Shown in pieces: positions 49,221 through 56,748 of a stretch of DNA of 64,000 nucleotides (positions within the stretch are counted from its first letter, which is position 1; every line of letters begins with the position of its first letter). The DNA is from Mesorhizobium australicum. GTDB taxonomy: Bacteria > Pseudomonadota > Alphaproteobacteria > Rhizobiales > Rhizobiaceae. Position numbers and translations under genes: made by a program. Below the pieces are notes generated by a model. The model had not been told where the DNA came from, did no database searches, and was given only the letters and a program-made list of their open reading frames with translations. The stretch is from contig NZ_FXBL01000002.1 in the NCBI RefSeq assembly GCF_900177325.1, forward strand, positions 62,001 to 126,000. The letters are read 5' to 3'.

Positions 49221-50413
49221 TGGGGCCGGGTCGTCTCCCCATGGCGCCGCGGCCCCGTCGTGACGAATTGCTGTCATCCTGGATGGCGCGGGTGGCATGC
49301 CGTTATGGTCTTACAGCGGAAGAGCTGGCGGGCCATTTCGCCGGCGACGGAAACAGCTTTTCCACGCCCACGCCCACGCCCACGACGATCGACGACCGAG
49401 CTCCGACCGTGGATCAGGCTCAGGCATGGGCGCGGGCCTGCGGTGTCGACCCCGAGCGACTGCAGCGTTTGTCGTTGAGCTGGCGCTACCCACTACGAGC
49501 TCGAGCATGGTACGTGAGCAGGGGACCGGAATGGACGCCGTCGATAGTGACCGGGTCGACCCCGGTCTGTCTCGCCTGCTTCGCTGCCGATCAATCCGCG
49601 GGGCGCGACGGCTATTTGCGGGCCGGCTGGATGCTCGCCGAACGTTGCATCTGCCCAACTCATGGCGAGTTGCTGCTCGATCGCTGCCTGTCATGCCACC
49701 GCCGTCTTTCCGTGGCTTTCCGCCTGCTCGACGGTCGCGCGCGGCCTGTTTGCAGCTCTTGCGGCGTGATTTTGGCCGATAGGGGAGGGGAGTGCGACCG
49801 GCACGACCGTAACCTTATGCGGTGGACGCTTGCCGTCCAGCAGCGGATCACCGCAAGCGTCGATCACGAAAATCCCGCGCGGGGGCAGTTCGAGAAGGCG
49901 CTTGCGATGCTTTGGGCGCCGCTCGACCACCCCGCTGCAGCGCGACCCGTGCTGGCGCTTTGGTTCAATGAAGCGGGCTGGCGCTGTCCCTATGATGTCC
50001 GGCATGCCGTCGGCGCCGATGCGCCGGTCGGCCAGTTGCCGGCACGGTGGCGTTTCCTCACGCTGCTTGCCCTCAACGATATCTTCGGCGCCGACCCGCG
50101 CGTTGACGGTACGTCGCCGCCTGCCGCCGCCCACCTGGTGCGGCGGGCCGCGCCACGGCGGGAACGGCTCTCAAGGTCGAGCCGACGGCCGCATGTCCAG
50201 CTACAGAAGCGCTCCTCGGCCGAATACGAGCGCCTGGCGCGTCAAATTCTGGCTGATCCGCGCTGGATCGCCGCCGAAAAGCTGCCACGGCGGAAACGGG
50301 AGCGTGTTCGAGCAGGCCTGATCGATGCCGCGCTTGCCGGGAACGCGGCGGCACTCGGGGCAAGGCTGTCGCCCCGGCCGCGGAGCGACGGGCAGGCGAT
50401 TCAGATATCGTGA
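49217..50413 (+). CDS. tniQ: TniQ target-selection protein
   Basis: The 398-residue product has the TniQ N-terminus (Pro-Arg-Arg-Asp-Glu-Leu-Leu-Ser-Ser-Trp-Met-Ala-Arg-Val) and zinc-binding cysteine pairs: Cys-Leu-Ala-Cys near residue 115, Cys-Ile-Cys-Pro-Thr-His-Gly near 139, Cys-Leu-Ser-Cys near 155, Cys-Ser-Ser-Cys near 176. It overlaps tniB by four bases. A His/Thr/Pro run near residue 52 looks like a simple repeat expansion. Confidence 0.9.
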   Translation: MMGPGRLPMAPRPRRDELLSSWMARVACRYGLTAEELAGHFAGDGNSFSTPTPTPTTIDDRAPTVDQAQAWARACGVDPERLQRLSLSWRYPLRARAWYVSRGPEWTPSIVTGSTPVCLACFAADQSAGRDGYLRAGWMLAERCICPTHGELLLDRCLSCHRRLSVAFRLLDGRARPVCSSCGVILADRGGECDRHDRNLMRWTLAVQQRITASVDHENPARGQFEKALAMLWAPLDHPAAARPVLALWFNEAGWRCPYDVRHAVGADAPVGQLPARWRFLTLLALNDIFGADPRVDGTSPPAAAHLVRRAAPRRERLSRSSRRPHVQLQKRSSAEYERLARQILADPRWIAAEKLPRRKRERVRAGLIDAALAGNAAALGARLSPRPRSDGQAIQIS

Positions 50414-50727
50414 GACTACGCGCCGTGTTGCGGAGTCTCACAATTCCGACTCAGCCAGTTTCACAATTGCGCTCGAGGAATCTCATAACCGTGCGCGAGA
50501 TTTCGATCGGAGGCACGATTGACGCCTATTCTGGCGCTCTGCTCGACGAGAGAGGCCATTCCTCGGCAAGGGGTCCGGGAATTGGCCGCAAACCAGGTCC
50601 GCTCAATGAACGCGAATTCTCGTCGATCTGACGCCTAAAGGAGGCTGTCCGGCGATGAAAAACGAGCCACATTGGCCATTCTCACTATAAAGAGCAAAAC
50701 GACCGATAATGCAACATTATCGTTCGT
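50411..50727. repeat. short repeats and palindrome at the transposon right end
   Basis: After tniQ, variants of TCTCACAATT(C/G)CG recur (about 50433, 50457, 50482 and a weaker 50674), which look like transposase-binding repeats. Further right, CGACCGATAATG-CAA-CATTATCGTTCG (50699-50725) is a 12-base palindrome with one mismatch followed by TTTTTG; it could end tniQ transcription or be an operator for the DUF1403 gene. No gene is seen in this 379-base stretch. Confidence 0.5.
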
Positions 50728-50804
50728 TTTTGATTCGCGACAGGTGCGGCGGTTTCATGCGTTGTGACTTGTAGAAAGCGCCGTCATGATTCATGCTCTT
50801 CGTG

Positions 50805-51851
50805 ATGATTCGACGGCCCAAATCCTCTTTGTCTCGCCACGCCACAATCTCCGGCGCCGCTTCGGCCGTGCCGATGGCAGTGGCGCCGGCCTGGCTGCGC
50901 CGGGCCGTTCCCGACGCGCAAAGCCTTGCCGGAAAAGACGTAGGGCTAAATGCCCTTGGGCCAAATGCCCTTGAGGAAATCGCCATCGCCGCGGGCGCCG
51001 CCATCGGCGCACTCGATGCGGTGGTCCGCCGCCAGGAGCGATGGGCAGACGCCTGGCGGCAGCGGCTGGCGCTTGCGGCGGCCGCGGTCACGGCACGGCA
51101 AGCGGGGCGTATTGAGGATGAAAATGCGCTGCGCGACGCCGTGCTGCTCACACGACCCGGTGACAATGTCGGGCCTGCCGGCAGCTTGTTTTTGGGTTGG
51201 CGCAGGTTGGCCGGAGCGCCCGCAGCGAAATTGCTGACCGAGGCGAGCATCGCGGTTGTCTTGGACGAGTTCGGTTTTGCCCATGACGACGAGGTGGTCA
51301 ACGATCTCGTGGAGGAGCTGCGGCAATTGGCCGCCAGTGACGGGACGGTGGGAATGATGACCGGCGCCATCGCAATCGCCGAACGCCACGGCTTTGCGCG
51401 CGCCCTTGGCGCTTGGCTCGCCGACGCCCTGCTGGCGCAGCGCTTGGGCTGGACTTTTGCGGTGCCGCTGCTGGGTGCCGAAGCCGCCTTGGGCACAAGC
51501 GCTCGCTCCCGTCGAGCGGCAGCCAGCTCTGTGGCGATACGCATTGAGACAGATCCTGAGCGTGCGAAAGGTCTGCTCGCCGCTCAGGCGCGCGCTGCGC
51601 TGCGCGCCGTCGATCTGTCCGCCGAGCTCGGTCGCCGCGCGGACCGGCTGCTTGCGGTGGCGCCAAAACTCCGGGCCAGAGCGGCGGACGCCGTCGTCGA
51701 AAGGCTTTTGTCCGCCGACGCGATCGTCGCGTCGGAAAAGATCGCGGGCATGAGTGATCGCGGCCTGCGCCGTCTGTTCGATCGGCTGGTCGAACTCGGC
51801 GCGGTGCGCGAGCTCTCGGGCCGCCCGACCTTCCGCATCTACGGACTGTGA
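50805..51851 (+). CDS. DUF1403 family protein
   Basis: The 348-residue product is mostly helical and Ala/Arg rich, with Leu-Ala-Gly-Lys-Asp-Val-Gly near residue 40 and Leu-Phe-Leu-Gly-Trp-Arg-Arg-Leu near 125, as in DUF1403 proteins of rhizobia. It ends in Thr-Phe-Arg-Ile-Tyr-Gly-Leu. ATG 50805 is preferred, and 50793 is possible. It overlaps the scpB start by four bases, so the pair is one unit; the fixed partnership suggests a chromosome- or plasmid-structuring role. Confidence 0.8.
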   Translation: MIRRPKSSLSRHATISGAASAVPMAVAPAWLRRAVPDAQSLAGKDVGLNALGPNALEEIAIAAGAAIGALDAVVRRQERWADAWRQRLALAAAAVTARQAGRIEDENALRDAVLLTRPGDNVGPAGSLFLGWRRLAGAPAAKLLTEASIAVVLDEFGFAHDDEVVNDLVEELRQLAASDGTVGMMTGAIAIAERHGFARALGAWLADALLAQRLGWTFAVPLLGAEAALGTSARSRRAAASSVAIRIETDPERAKGLLAAQARAALRAVDLSAELGRRADRLLAVAPKLRARAADAVVERLLSADAIVASEKIAGMSDRGLRRLFDRLVELGAVRELSGRPTFRIYGL

Positions 51852-52597
51852 GAGCGATGGCCAAGGCGACGCGTGCGAGACGGGCGAAAGGCCGACCAGA
51901 CGATGGTCGTCCAAATGACCATTTGTTCGACGCTGAGCTGGATCACCTGCCGCCGGAAGCGCGCTGGCGCGAATGGATGCATCGCGTCGAGGCAACCATT
52001 TTTGCCGCCAGTGAACCGGTCGGCCGCGAAACACTGGCTCGGATCGTCGGCAAGAGCTGCAGCATCGATCTGTTGATCGACGACATTCGCGAAGAGCTGC
52101 GCGGCCGGCCCTACGATCTGGTCGCCGTCGCCGGCGGTTGGAAGCACCTGACCCGGCCGGCCTATGCCGACGCCATCCGCAGTGCATTTGGCACCGCCAT
52201 CGGCGGCGGCGGGCGTGCCGCGGACCTGACGCAGTCGGACGTGCTGGTGCTGATGTGCATCGCCTATTTCCAGCCCATTACGCGCGGAGAGTTGTCATCC
52301 TTCTTCGGCAAGGAGATTTCGCGTGACCTGATCGGCCATCTGCGCGGCGCCGGCATGATCGCCTCCGGCCCACGCAGCCCGACGCCGGGCGCACCCTATA
52401 CCTATGTCACGACGAAGGAATTCCTGCTCCAGTTCGGGCTCGACACGTTGCGCGACCTGCCGGATTTCGAGGCACTCGAAGACGCCGGATTGCTGTCGAA
52501 GGAGAAGCTACTGGCCGGAGATATCCCAGCAGGGTTGGCGAGCGTAGAGGACGAAATCGAAGAACAAGCCGATCTCGTCGAGGACCGGGTGTCTTGA
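51848..52597 (+). CDS. ScpB-like SMC-complex subunit
   Basis: The 249-residue product has the ScpB pattern: paired winged-helix domains with Val-Glu-Ala-Thr-Ile-Phe-Ala-Ala-Ser-Glu-Pro-Val near residue 45, Leu-Val-Ala-Val-Ala-Gly-Gly-Trp-Lys near 90, Ala-Tyr-Phe-Gln-Pro-Ile-Thr-Arg-Gly-Glu-Leu near 135 and a C-terminal Thr-Lys-Glu-Phe-Leu segment. Chromosomal ScpB works with ScpA and SMC; here it stands beside DUF1403 with no ScpA gene nearby. It starts at GTG 51848 within the DUF1403 stop (or ATG 51857). Confidence 0.85.
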   Translation: MRAMAKATRARRAKGRPDDGRPNDHLFDAELDHLPPEARWREWMHRVEATIFAASEPVGRETLARIVGKSCSIDLLIDDIREELRGRPYDLVAVAGGWKHLTRPAYADAIRSAFGTAIGGGGRAADLTQSDVLVLMCIAYFQPITRGELSSFFGKEISRDLIGHLRGAGMIASGPRSPTPGAPYTYVTTKEFLLQFGLDTLRDLPDFEALEDAGLLSKEKLLAGDIPAGLASVEDEIEEQADLVEDRVS

Positions 52598-52907
52598 GCG
52601 GATCGTTGCGCGCTCAGCGACAGTCACGAACTCATGGCCATGATGATTGGTTCTGCGGCAGCCGGTGATCGGGATCATGGACCGCGACCTTGTCACCGTC
52701 GACAAGATTGGCCGGGAAGACCACGAGATTTGTTCCGCCGGCGTGACGCAGTGAGGGGAACAGGATGCCCCGAATCCCTGCGGTAATGACCAGGTCCGCC
52801 AGCTTCCATGACGGTGGAATTTTCTTGTCGATGCGAGCGATCTGGCCTGACCTGAGACCCTAATCTCCTCCGGTTTGAGGGAGAGTCCTTGGTTTCGTTT
52901 TGTGGCC

Positions 52908-53747
52908 TCATGCGGCCTGTTTTTCCAGTGTGGATTTCATTGCGAACTCGGCTGGCGGCATGTTGCCGAGGGCCGAGTGGGGTCTGTGGTGGTTGTAGTC
53001 CTCCTGCCATGAGTTGATGACGCTGCGGGCTTCGGACAGCGTCGAGAACAGCGTGTCGTTCAGGCACTCGTCTCGGAAGCGCCCGTTGAAGCTCTCCACG
53101 AACGCATTCTGTGTAGGCTTCCCAGGCGCGATGTAGTGCCATTCGACGCCGGTCTGCTGGCACCATCGCAGGACCGCCATCGAGGTCAGTTCGGTGCCGT
53201 TGTCGGAGACGATCGTGTCCGGCCGGTCGCGCCGGCGGATGACAGCGTCCAGCTCGCGCACGACGCGCAGGCCCGACAGCGAGGTGTCGGCGATCAATGC
53301 AAGGCATTCCCGCGTGTAGTCGTCGACGATGGCGAGCACCCGGAAGCGACGGCCATCGGTGAAGGTGTCGGAGACGAAGTCCAAGCTCCATCGAGTGTTG
53401 GCGCGATCGGGCACGAGCATGGGCCTGCGCGTGCCCAGCGCCCGCTTGCGTCCGCCGCGCCGGCGCACCTGCAGCTTCTCCTCCCGGTAGAGGCGCCGCA
53501 GCTTCTTCTGGTTCATCACGATGCCCTGCCGGTCCAGCATGATGTGGATCCTGCGATAGCCGAACCGCCGGCGCTCCGCCGCCACGGCCTTCATCGCCTC
53601 ACGCAACGGCCCGTCGTCCGCACGGGCGCTGATGTAGCGCACCGTCGAACGGTCGATGTTCAGAGCCTGGCACGCCCGACGCTGGCTCACCCCATGCACC
53701 TCGCAGGCATGAGCCACCGCCTCCCGCTTCGCATCGGGCGTCACCAT
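52908..53747 (-). CDS. IS3-family transposase OrfB
   Basis: The 279-residue rve-type transposase has Arg-Trp-Ser-Leu-Asp-Phe-Val near residue 120 and Ser-Asp-Asn-Gly-Thr-Glu-Leu near 180, and Asn-Ala-Phe-Val-Glu-Ser-Phe-Asn-Gly near 215, giving the DDE triad. It is expressed mainly as an OrfAB fusion by slippage at A7 (53747-53753). Confidence 0.95.
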   Translation of the reverse strand: MVTPDAKREAVAHACEVHGVSQRRACQALNIDRSTVRYISARADDGPLREAMKAVAAERRRFGYRRIHIMLDRQGIVMNQKKLRRLYREEKLQVRRRGGRKRALGTRRPMLVPDRANTRWSLDFVSDTFTDGRRFRVLAIVDDYTRECLALIADTSLSGLRVVRELDAVIRRRDRPDTIVSDNGTELTSMAVLRWCQQTGVEWHYIAPGKPTQNAFVESFNGRFRDECLNDTLFSTLSEARSVINSWQEDYNHHRPHSALGNMPPAEFAMKSTLEKQAA

Positions 53748-54007
53748 TTTTTTGCGGCGACATCCTTCAGGATCGCGTTGTCGAGCATCTGCTCGGCCAG
53801 GAGCTTCTTCAGCCGGGCGTTCTCGTCCTCCAGAGCCTTCAGGCGACGGGCGTCGGACACCTCCATCCCGCCGAACTTGGCCTTGAACTTGTAGAACGTC
53901 GCTGCCGAGATGCCGTGCTTGCGGCAGACATCCGCCGTCTTCGCACCGGCCTCCTGTTCCTTCAGCATCCCGATGATCTGCTCTTCCGTGAACCGCGAGG
54001 GTCGCAT
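53741..54007 (-). CDS. IS3-family transposase OrfA
   Basis: The 88-residue product has a helix-turn-helix (Glu-Glu-Gln-Ile-Ile-Gly-Met-Leu-Lys) and a leucine-zipper-like C-terminus ([12 protein letters not shown]). ATG 54007 was chosen because the longer frame would begin upstream of the usual Met-Arg-Pro-Ser-Arg-Phe start. Confidence 0.93.
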   Translation of the reverse strand: MRPSRFTEEQIIGMLKEQEAGAKTADVCRKHGISAATFYKFKAKFGGMEVSDARRLKALEDENARLKKLLAEQMLDNAILKDVAAKKW

Positions 54008-54171
54008 CGTCCGTCTCCGTGATCGGCGGACTCTACCCAAATCTGGTGGAAGTTCAGGGTCTCAGGTCAGGCCGGATAACGTCGGAATCCGCATTGAGAC
54101 TGCCCTGCAATCCCAGAAGCAATCGGTCATTGCCTTGCGCGGTGCATAGACCGTCTCCTGGTGATCATCAC

Positions 54172-54405
54172 GGTGTCGACGACGCGACACATCTCGATGA
54201 GTTGCTGCCAGTGGCGGCCGTATGCATGCTCCTGGTGCGCAGCATCGAGCGCGCCGAGCGGGTGAGTTGGGCGATGAAGAGCCGCGGCTTTTCCGGCAGC
54301 TTTCCCGATTTCGACCAGCAGCGAATGCAGGCGGCCGACATCGCCTTCTGCGCCACCTGGATTGGCGTAGCGGCGGCGCTGGTCGTGCTGGAATTCCTCG
54401 TATGA
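54172..54405 (+). pseudogene. NikQ/CbiQ permease, C-terminal fragment
   Basis: About 78 codons remain: Val-Arg-Ser-Ile-Glu-Arg-Ala-Glu-Arg-Val, Met-Lys-Ser-Arg-Gly-Phe-Ser-Gly-Ser-Phe-Pro and a final membrane helix ending Leu-Glu-Phe-Leu-Val, the end of the ECF-type cobalt/nickel permease. The first two-thirds of the gene and the NikM/NikN genes expected before it are gone; the RES remnant abuts directly. Its stop overlaps the nikO start. Confidence 0.75.
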
Positions 54406-55178
54406 GCGGAGCGCTTCCCCTGATCCGCCTGACCGGCGTTCACGCCGGCTATCACGGCAGGGAAGTCTTGCGCGGGATCGACCTGTCTCTTGCACCGGGT
54501 GAGCGTCTTGCCCTGCTCGGCGCGAATGGCGCCGGGAAGAGCACGCTGATGCACGTCATCAACGGCTTCGTGCCGGCGAAGGCAGGCACGATCGAGGCTT
54601 TTGGCGCGCCGAGGCGCGAGGAGAAGGACTTCCGCGAGGTCCGCGCCCGCGCCGGGCTGGTGTTCCAGGACCCCGACGACCAGCTTTTCAGCCCGACGGT
54701 GCTGGAGGACGTGGCCTTCGGGCCAATGAATCTCGGCCAGAGCCGCGCGCAGGCTCGGGCCACGGCCCAGACCACGCTGGCCCAACTCGGCCTGACCGGC
54801 TTCGACGACCGTATTACCCATCGCCTCTCCGGCGGCGAGAAGCGGCTGATCGCCATTGCCGCGGTGCTGGCGATGAAGCCGGACGTGCTGTTGCTCGACG
54901 AGCCGACTGCCGGCCTGGACCCCGACGCCTATGACAGGCTTTGCGCAATGCTTGGAAAGCTGCCGCAGGCGATGATCATCGCCGCCCACGATGCGGAGTT
55001 CATCGCCCGCCTGGCGACCTCGGCGGTGCTTGTCCGCGACGGCGTGTGCCACCGGGGTACGATCCACGCCCACGAGCACAGGCGCAGCCATGCGCACCTG
55101 CATTTCGAGCATGAACCGGCCGGCCATCATCATACGCCGGAAACAGAACCGGTGTGGGATATCGGCTCTACGGGATGA
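54402..55178 (+). CDS. nikO: nickel/cobalt ECF transporter ATPase
   Basis: The 258-residue ABC ATPase has Walker A Gly-Ala-Asn-Gly-Ala-Gly-Lys-Ser-Thr near residue 40, signature Leu-Ser-Gly-Gly-Glu near 140 and Walker B Leu-Leu-Leu-Asp-Glu-Pro near 163. The last 40 residues are extremely His-rich (His-Ala-His-Glu-His ... His-His-His), a metal-binding tail of nickel systems. It sits next to the urease-like genes, the usual place for urease nickel supply. Without an intact permease gene in the window, it is probably orphaned. Confidence 0.88.
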   Translation: MSGALPLIRLTGVHAGYHGREVLRGIDLSLAPGERLALLGANGAGKSTLMHVINGFVPAKAGTIEAFGAPRREEKDFREVRARAGLVFQDPDDQLFSPTVLEDVAFGPMNLGQSRAQARATAQTTLAQLGLTGFDDRITHRLSGGEKRLIAIAAVLAMKPDVLLLDEPTAGLDPDAYDRLCAMLGKLPQAMIIAAHDAEFIARLATSAVLVRDGVCHRGTIHAHEHRRSHAHLHFEHEPAGHHHTPETEPVWDIGSTG

Positions 55179-55268
55179 GATGACGACGCAAGCGGCTGGC
55201 CGCGGTTTCGCCTTGGTGCGCCGCGGCCCGCCCCTGCGACAACAGCCGGCGCCTTTGCCTTTACGCAC

Positions 55269-56123
55269 TCACCCCGCCATCGGCTGCCAGAGCGCTTGCC
55301 CAAGCAGCCCCGGCGAGCCGCCGAAGAGATGTCTGCGGGTAGCCTGCCAGCCGGCGACTATGCCTCGCCGCAGACCGCGCCCGTCACTTGCCGCGAAACG
55401 CACCGAAACACCGCAATCATTCGGCAGAAGGGACGCCGCGCCGTAGACGTCCACGGCCCCGACATCGGCCGCTATCGCATCGGCGAGGCGTTTCAGTTCG
55501 GCCGGCGGCCGGCGCGTGGCCACGAAGAGCGTGCCGTAGGCCGCGAAGCGGCCTCCCCCGGCGACCGCGCGTGACGTGCCGGGAAGACGGCCGCAATCCA
55601 TTGCAAGGATGTGGCCGTCCTCATCCTCGATAAGGGTTACGGTGCGGAAATTACCGAACGGCCGCTGTCCGCCAGACGGATCGTGCGATGCGATGCCTTC
55701 GCAAAACACCACCGTCGCCCCCAGACCGAGGCGTATGCGCGCCTCCTGCGACAGTATGGCGCCGGGGAAGAGTATCCTGAGGTCCGACATGTATTCGAGC
55801 AGGCTCCCCTCCTCCGCAACGATTTCGAGCCGCTCCGCGCATTCGCGCCTCTCGGCCGAGCCATGGACCACCGTCGCTCCCTGTGTCGTGATGTAGGCGG
55901 CAGCGCCAGCATGGGCGACAAGACGCTGGCGTAATCGGTCGCCGGGACTGAGGCTGCTGCTCACACTCTGCAAAACAACCGATGCCATCCCCTTCGGCGC
56001 GGCATCGCGGTAGTAGGCTCGCGTCATCGTGAACGGGTAGGTGAAGATGCGCTGGCTGAGCACCGTGCGGTCGCCGCTGCGGGAAAAAGCGAGGTCGAGG
56101 CGCCCCCTGTGCCGTGCGGCCAT
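55269..56123 (-). CDS. ureD: UreD/UreH urease accessory protein
   Basis: The 284-residue product has the UreD pattern Gly-Arg-Leu-Asp-Leu-Ala-Phe near residue 8, Phe-Pro-Gly-Ala-Ile-Leu near 115 and the Tyr-Gly-Thr-Leu-Phe-Val segment near 210. UreD is a scaffold for nickel insertion with UreF and UreG. It follows ureG by 13 bases and ends the operon, converging on nikO with a 90-base gap. Its start at 56123 (ATG) gives family length. Confidence 0.88.
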   Translation of the reverse strand: MAARHRGRLDLAFSRSGDRTVLSQRIFTYPFTMTRAYYRDAAPKGMASVVLQSVSSSLSPGDRLRQRLVAHAGAAAYITTQGATVVHGSAERRECAERLEIVAEEGSLLEYMSDLRILFPGAILSQEARIRLGLGATVVFCEGIASHDPSGGQRPFGNFRTVTLIEDEDGHILAMDCGRLPGTSRAVAGGGRFAAYGTLFVATRRPPAELKRLADAIAADVGAVDVYGAASLLPNDCGVSVRFAASDGRGLRRGIVAGWQATRRHLFGGSPGLLGQALWQPMAG

Positions 56124-56136
56124 GCTTGGGTTGGCG

Positions 56137-56748
56137 TCAGGATCTGAAGAGAACGTCACGATCGATCAGGTCTACGATTGCTTCGATACCCTCGTTTTCG
56201 CGGCAGTTCGTGAGAAGCACCGGCCGGCCGTCGCGCACGTTGCGGGCTTCCTCGATCATCCGTTCGAGGTTCACGCCGACATGCGGAGCGAGGTCCAGCT
56301 TGTTGATGATCAGAGCATCGGCCTTCACGACTCCCGGTCCCCGCTTTCGCGGGATGTCGTCGCCGCCGGCCACGTCGATCACGAAGAGCCAATAGTCTGC
56401 GAGGTCGCGAGAAAAGGTCGAGGCGAGATTGTCGCCGCCGCTCTCGACGAGAATCAGCTCAAGACCGGGGAAGGCCCGTTCGAGCTCGTCGCACGCCTCG
56501 ATATTGGGGGTGGGGTCTTCGCGAATAACGGTGTGCGGACATGCCCCCGCCTCGACCGCAAGGACCCTGGCAGGGTCGATCAGCCCGGACCTGCGAACCC
56601 GCTCCGCGTCTTCCGCGGTGACGAGATCGTTGGTGATCACGGCGAGGTTGACTCCACGGTTCGCCAGGGCCGGGATCAGCCGTTCGACAAGCGCCGTCTT
56701 CCCAGAGCCGACCGGGCCGCCGATGCCCAGGCGCGCGGCGGCCGTCAT
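56137..56748 (-). CDS. ureG: UreG urease GTPase
   Basis: The 203-residue product has P-loop Gly-Pro-Val-Gly-Ser-Gly-Lys-Thr near residue 10, Gly-Ala-Cys-Pro-His (nickel-binding Cys-Pro-His) near 67 and Asn-Lys-Leu-Asp near 150. UreG delivers nickel to the apo-urease using GTP. The ATG overlaps the ureC stop as ATGA. The longer frame around it is antisense or out-of-frame and was rejected. Confidence 0.95.
   Translation of the reverse strand: MTAAARLGIGGPVGSGKTALVERLIPALANRGVNLAVITNDLVTAEDAERVRRSGLIDPARVLAVEAGACPHTVIREDPTPNIEACDELERAFPGLELILVESGGDNLASTFSRDLADYWLFVIDVAGGDDIPRKRGPGVVKADALIINKLDLAPHVGVNLERMIEEARNVRDGRPVLLTNCRENEGIEAIVDLIDRDVLFRS

Larger units (their letters stand above)
46512..50742 (+). 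mobile_element. tniA-tniB-tniQ transposon (Tn5053/Tn552-like)
   Basis: The element encodes TniA, TniB and TniQ, the DDE transposase, AAA+ regulator and target-selection modules shared with Tn7-like elements. Left end candidate is TGTCGC at 46512, directly after the truncated XRE gene; right end candidate is GCGACA (50737-50742). CGCGAATCA occurs near both ends in inverted orientation (46555-46563 and 50731-50739). No resolvase, cargo or Cas genes were seen between the ends. A 5-base target duplication was not found, so end positions are provisional. Confidence 0.65.
52848..54069 (-). mobile_element. IS3-family (IS407-like group) insertion sequence
   Basis: A 1222-base element begins TGACCTGAGACCCT (52848-52861) and ends with its exact inverted copy (54056-54069). 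GGCC is duplicated on both sides (52844-52847, 54070-54073), a 4-base target duplication usual for the IS407 group. It carries overlapping orfA and orfB, joined by a run of seven A on the minus strand for -1 frameshifting. The element looks complete. Confidence 0.93.
52632..54171 (-). pseudogene. RES-domain toxin remnant split by an IS3-family element
   Basis: Reading the minus strand across the IS with one copy of its GGCC duplication removed gives one open frame: Glu-Thr-Val-Tyr-Ala-Pro-Arg-Lys-Ala-Met-Thr-Asp-Cys (54171 to 54074), then Arg-Ile-Asp-Lys-Lys-Ile-Pro-Pro-Ser-Trp-Lys and the RES signature Ala-Gly-Ile-Arg-Gly-Ile-Leu-Phe-Pro-Ser-Leu-Arg-His-Ala-Gly-Gly-Thr-Asn-Leu-Val-Val-Phe (52843 to 52632). 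RES proteins degrade NAD. The N-terminal half and any Xre antitoxin are missing at the junction with nikQ. Both deletion and insertion leave it inactive. Confidence 0.8.

Noticed and set aside
46648..50413. CRISPR-associated transposon
   Set aside because: TniA-TniB-TniQ are present, but there are no cas genes or repeat arrays nearby, so it is a plain tni element.
52693..53391. 232-residue minus-strand frame over the IS3 end
   Set aside because: It is a shadow of orfB that runs past the IS end into the RES remnant in the wrong frame.
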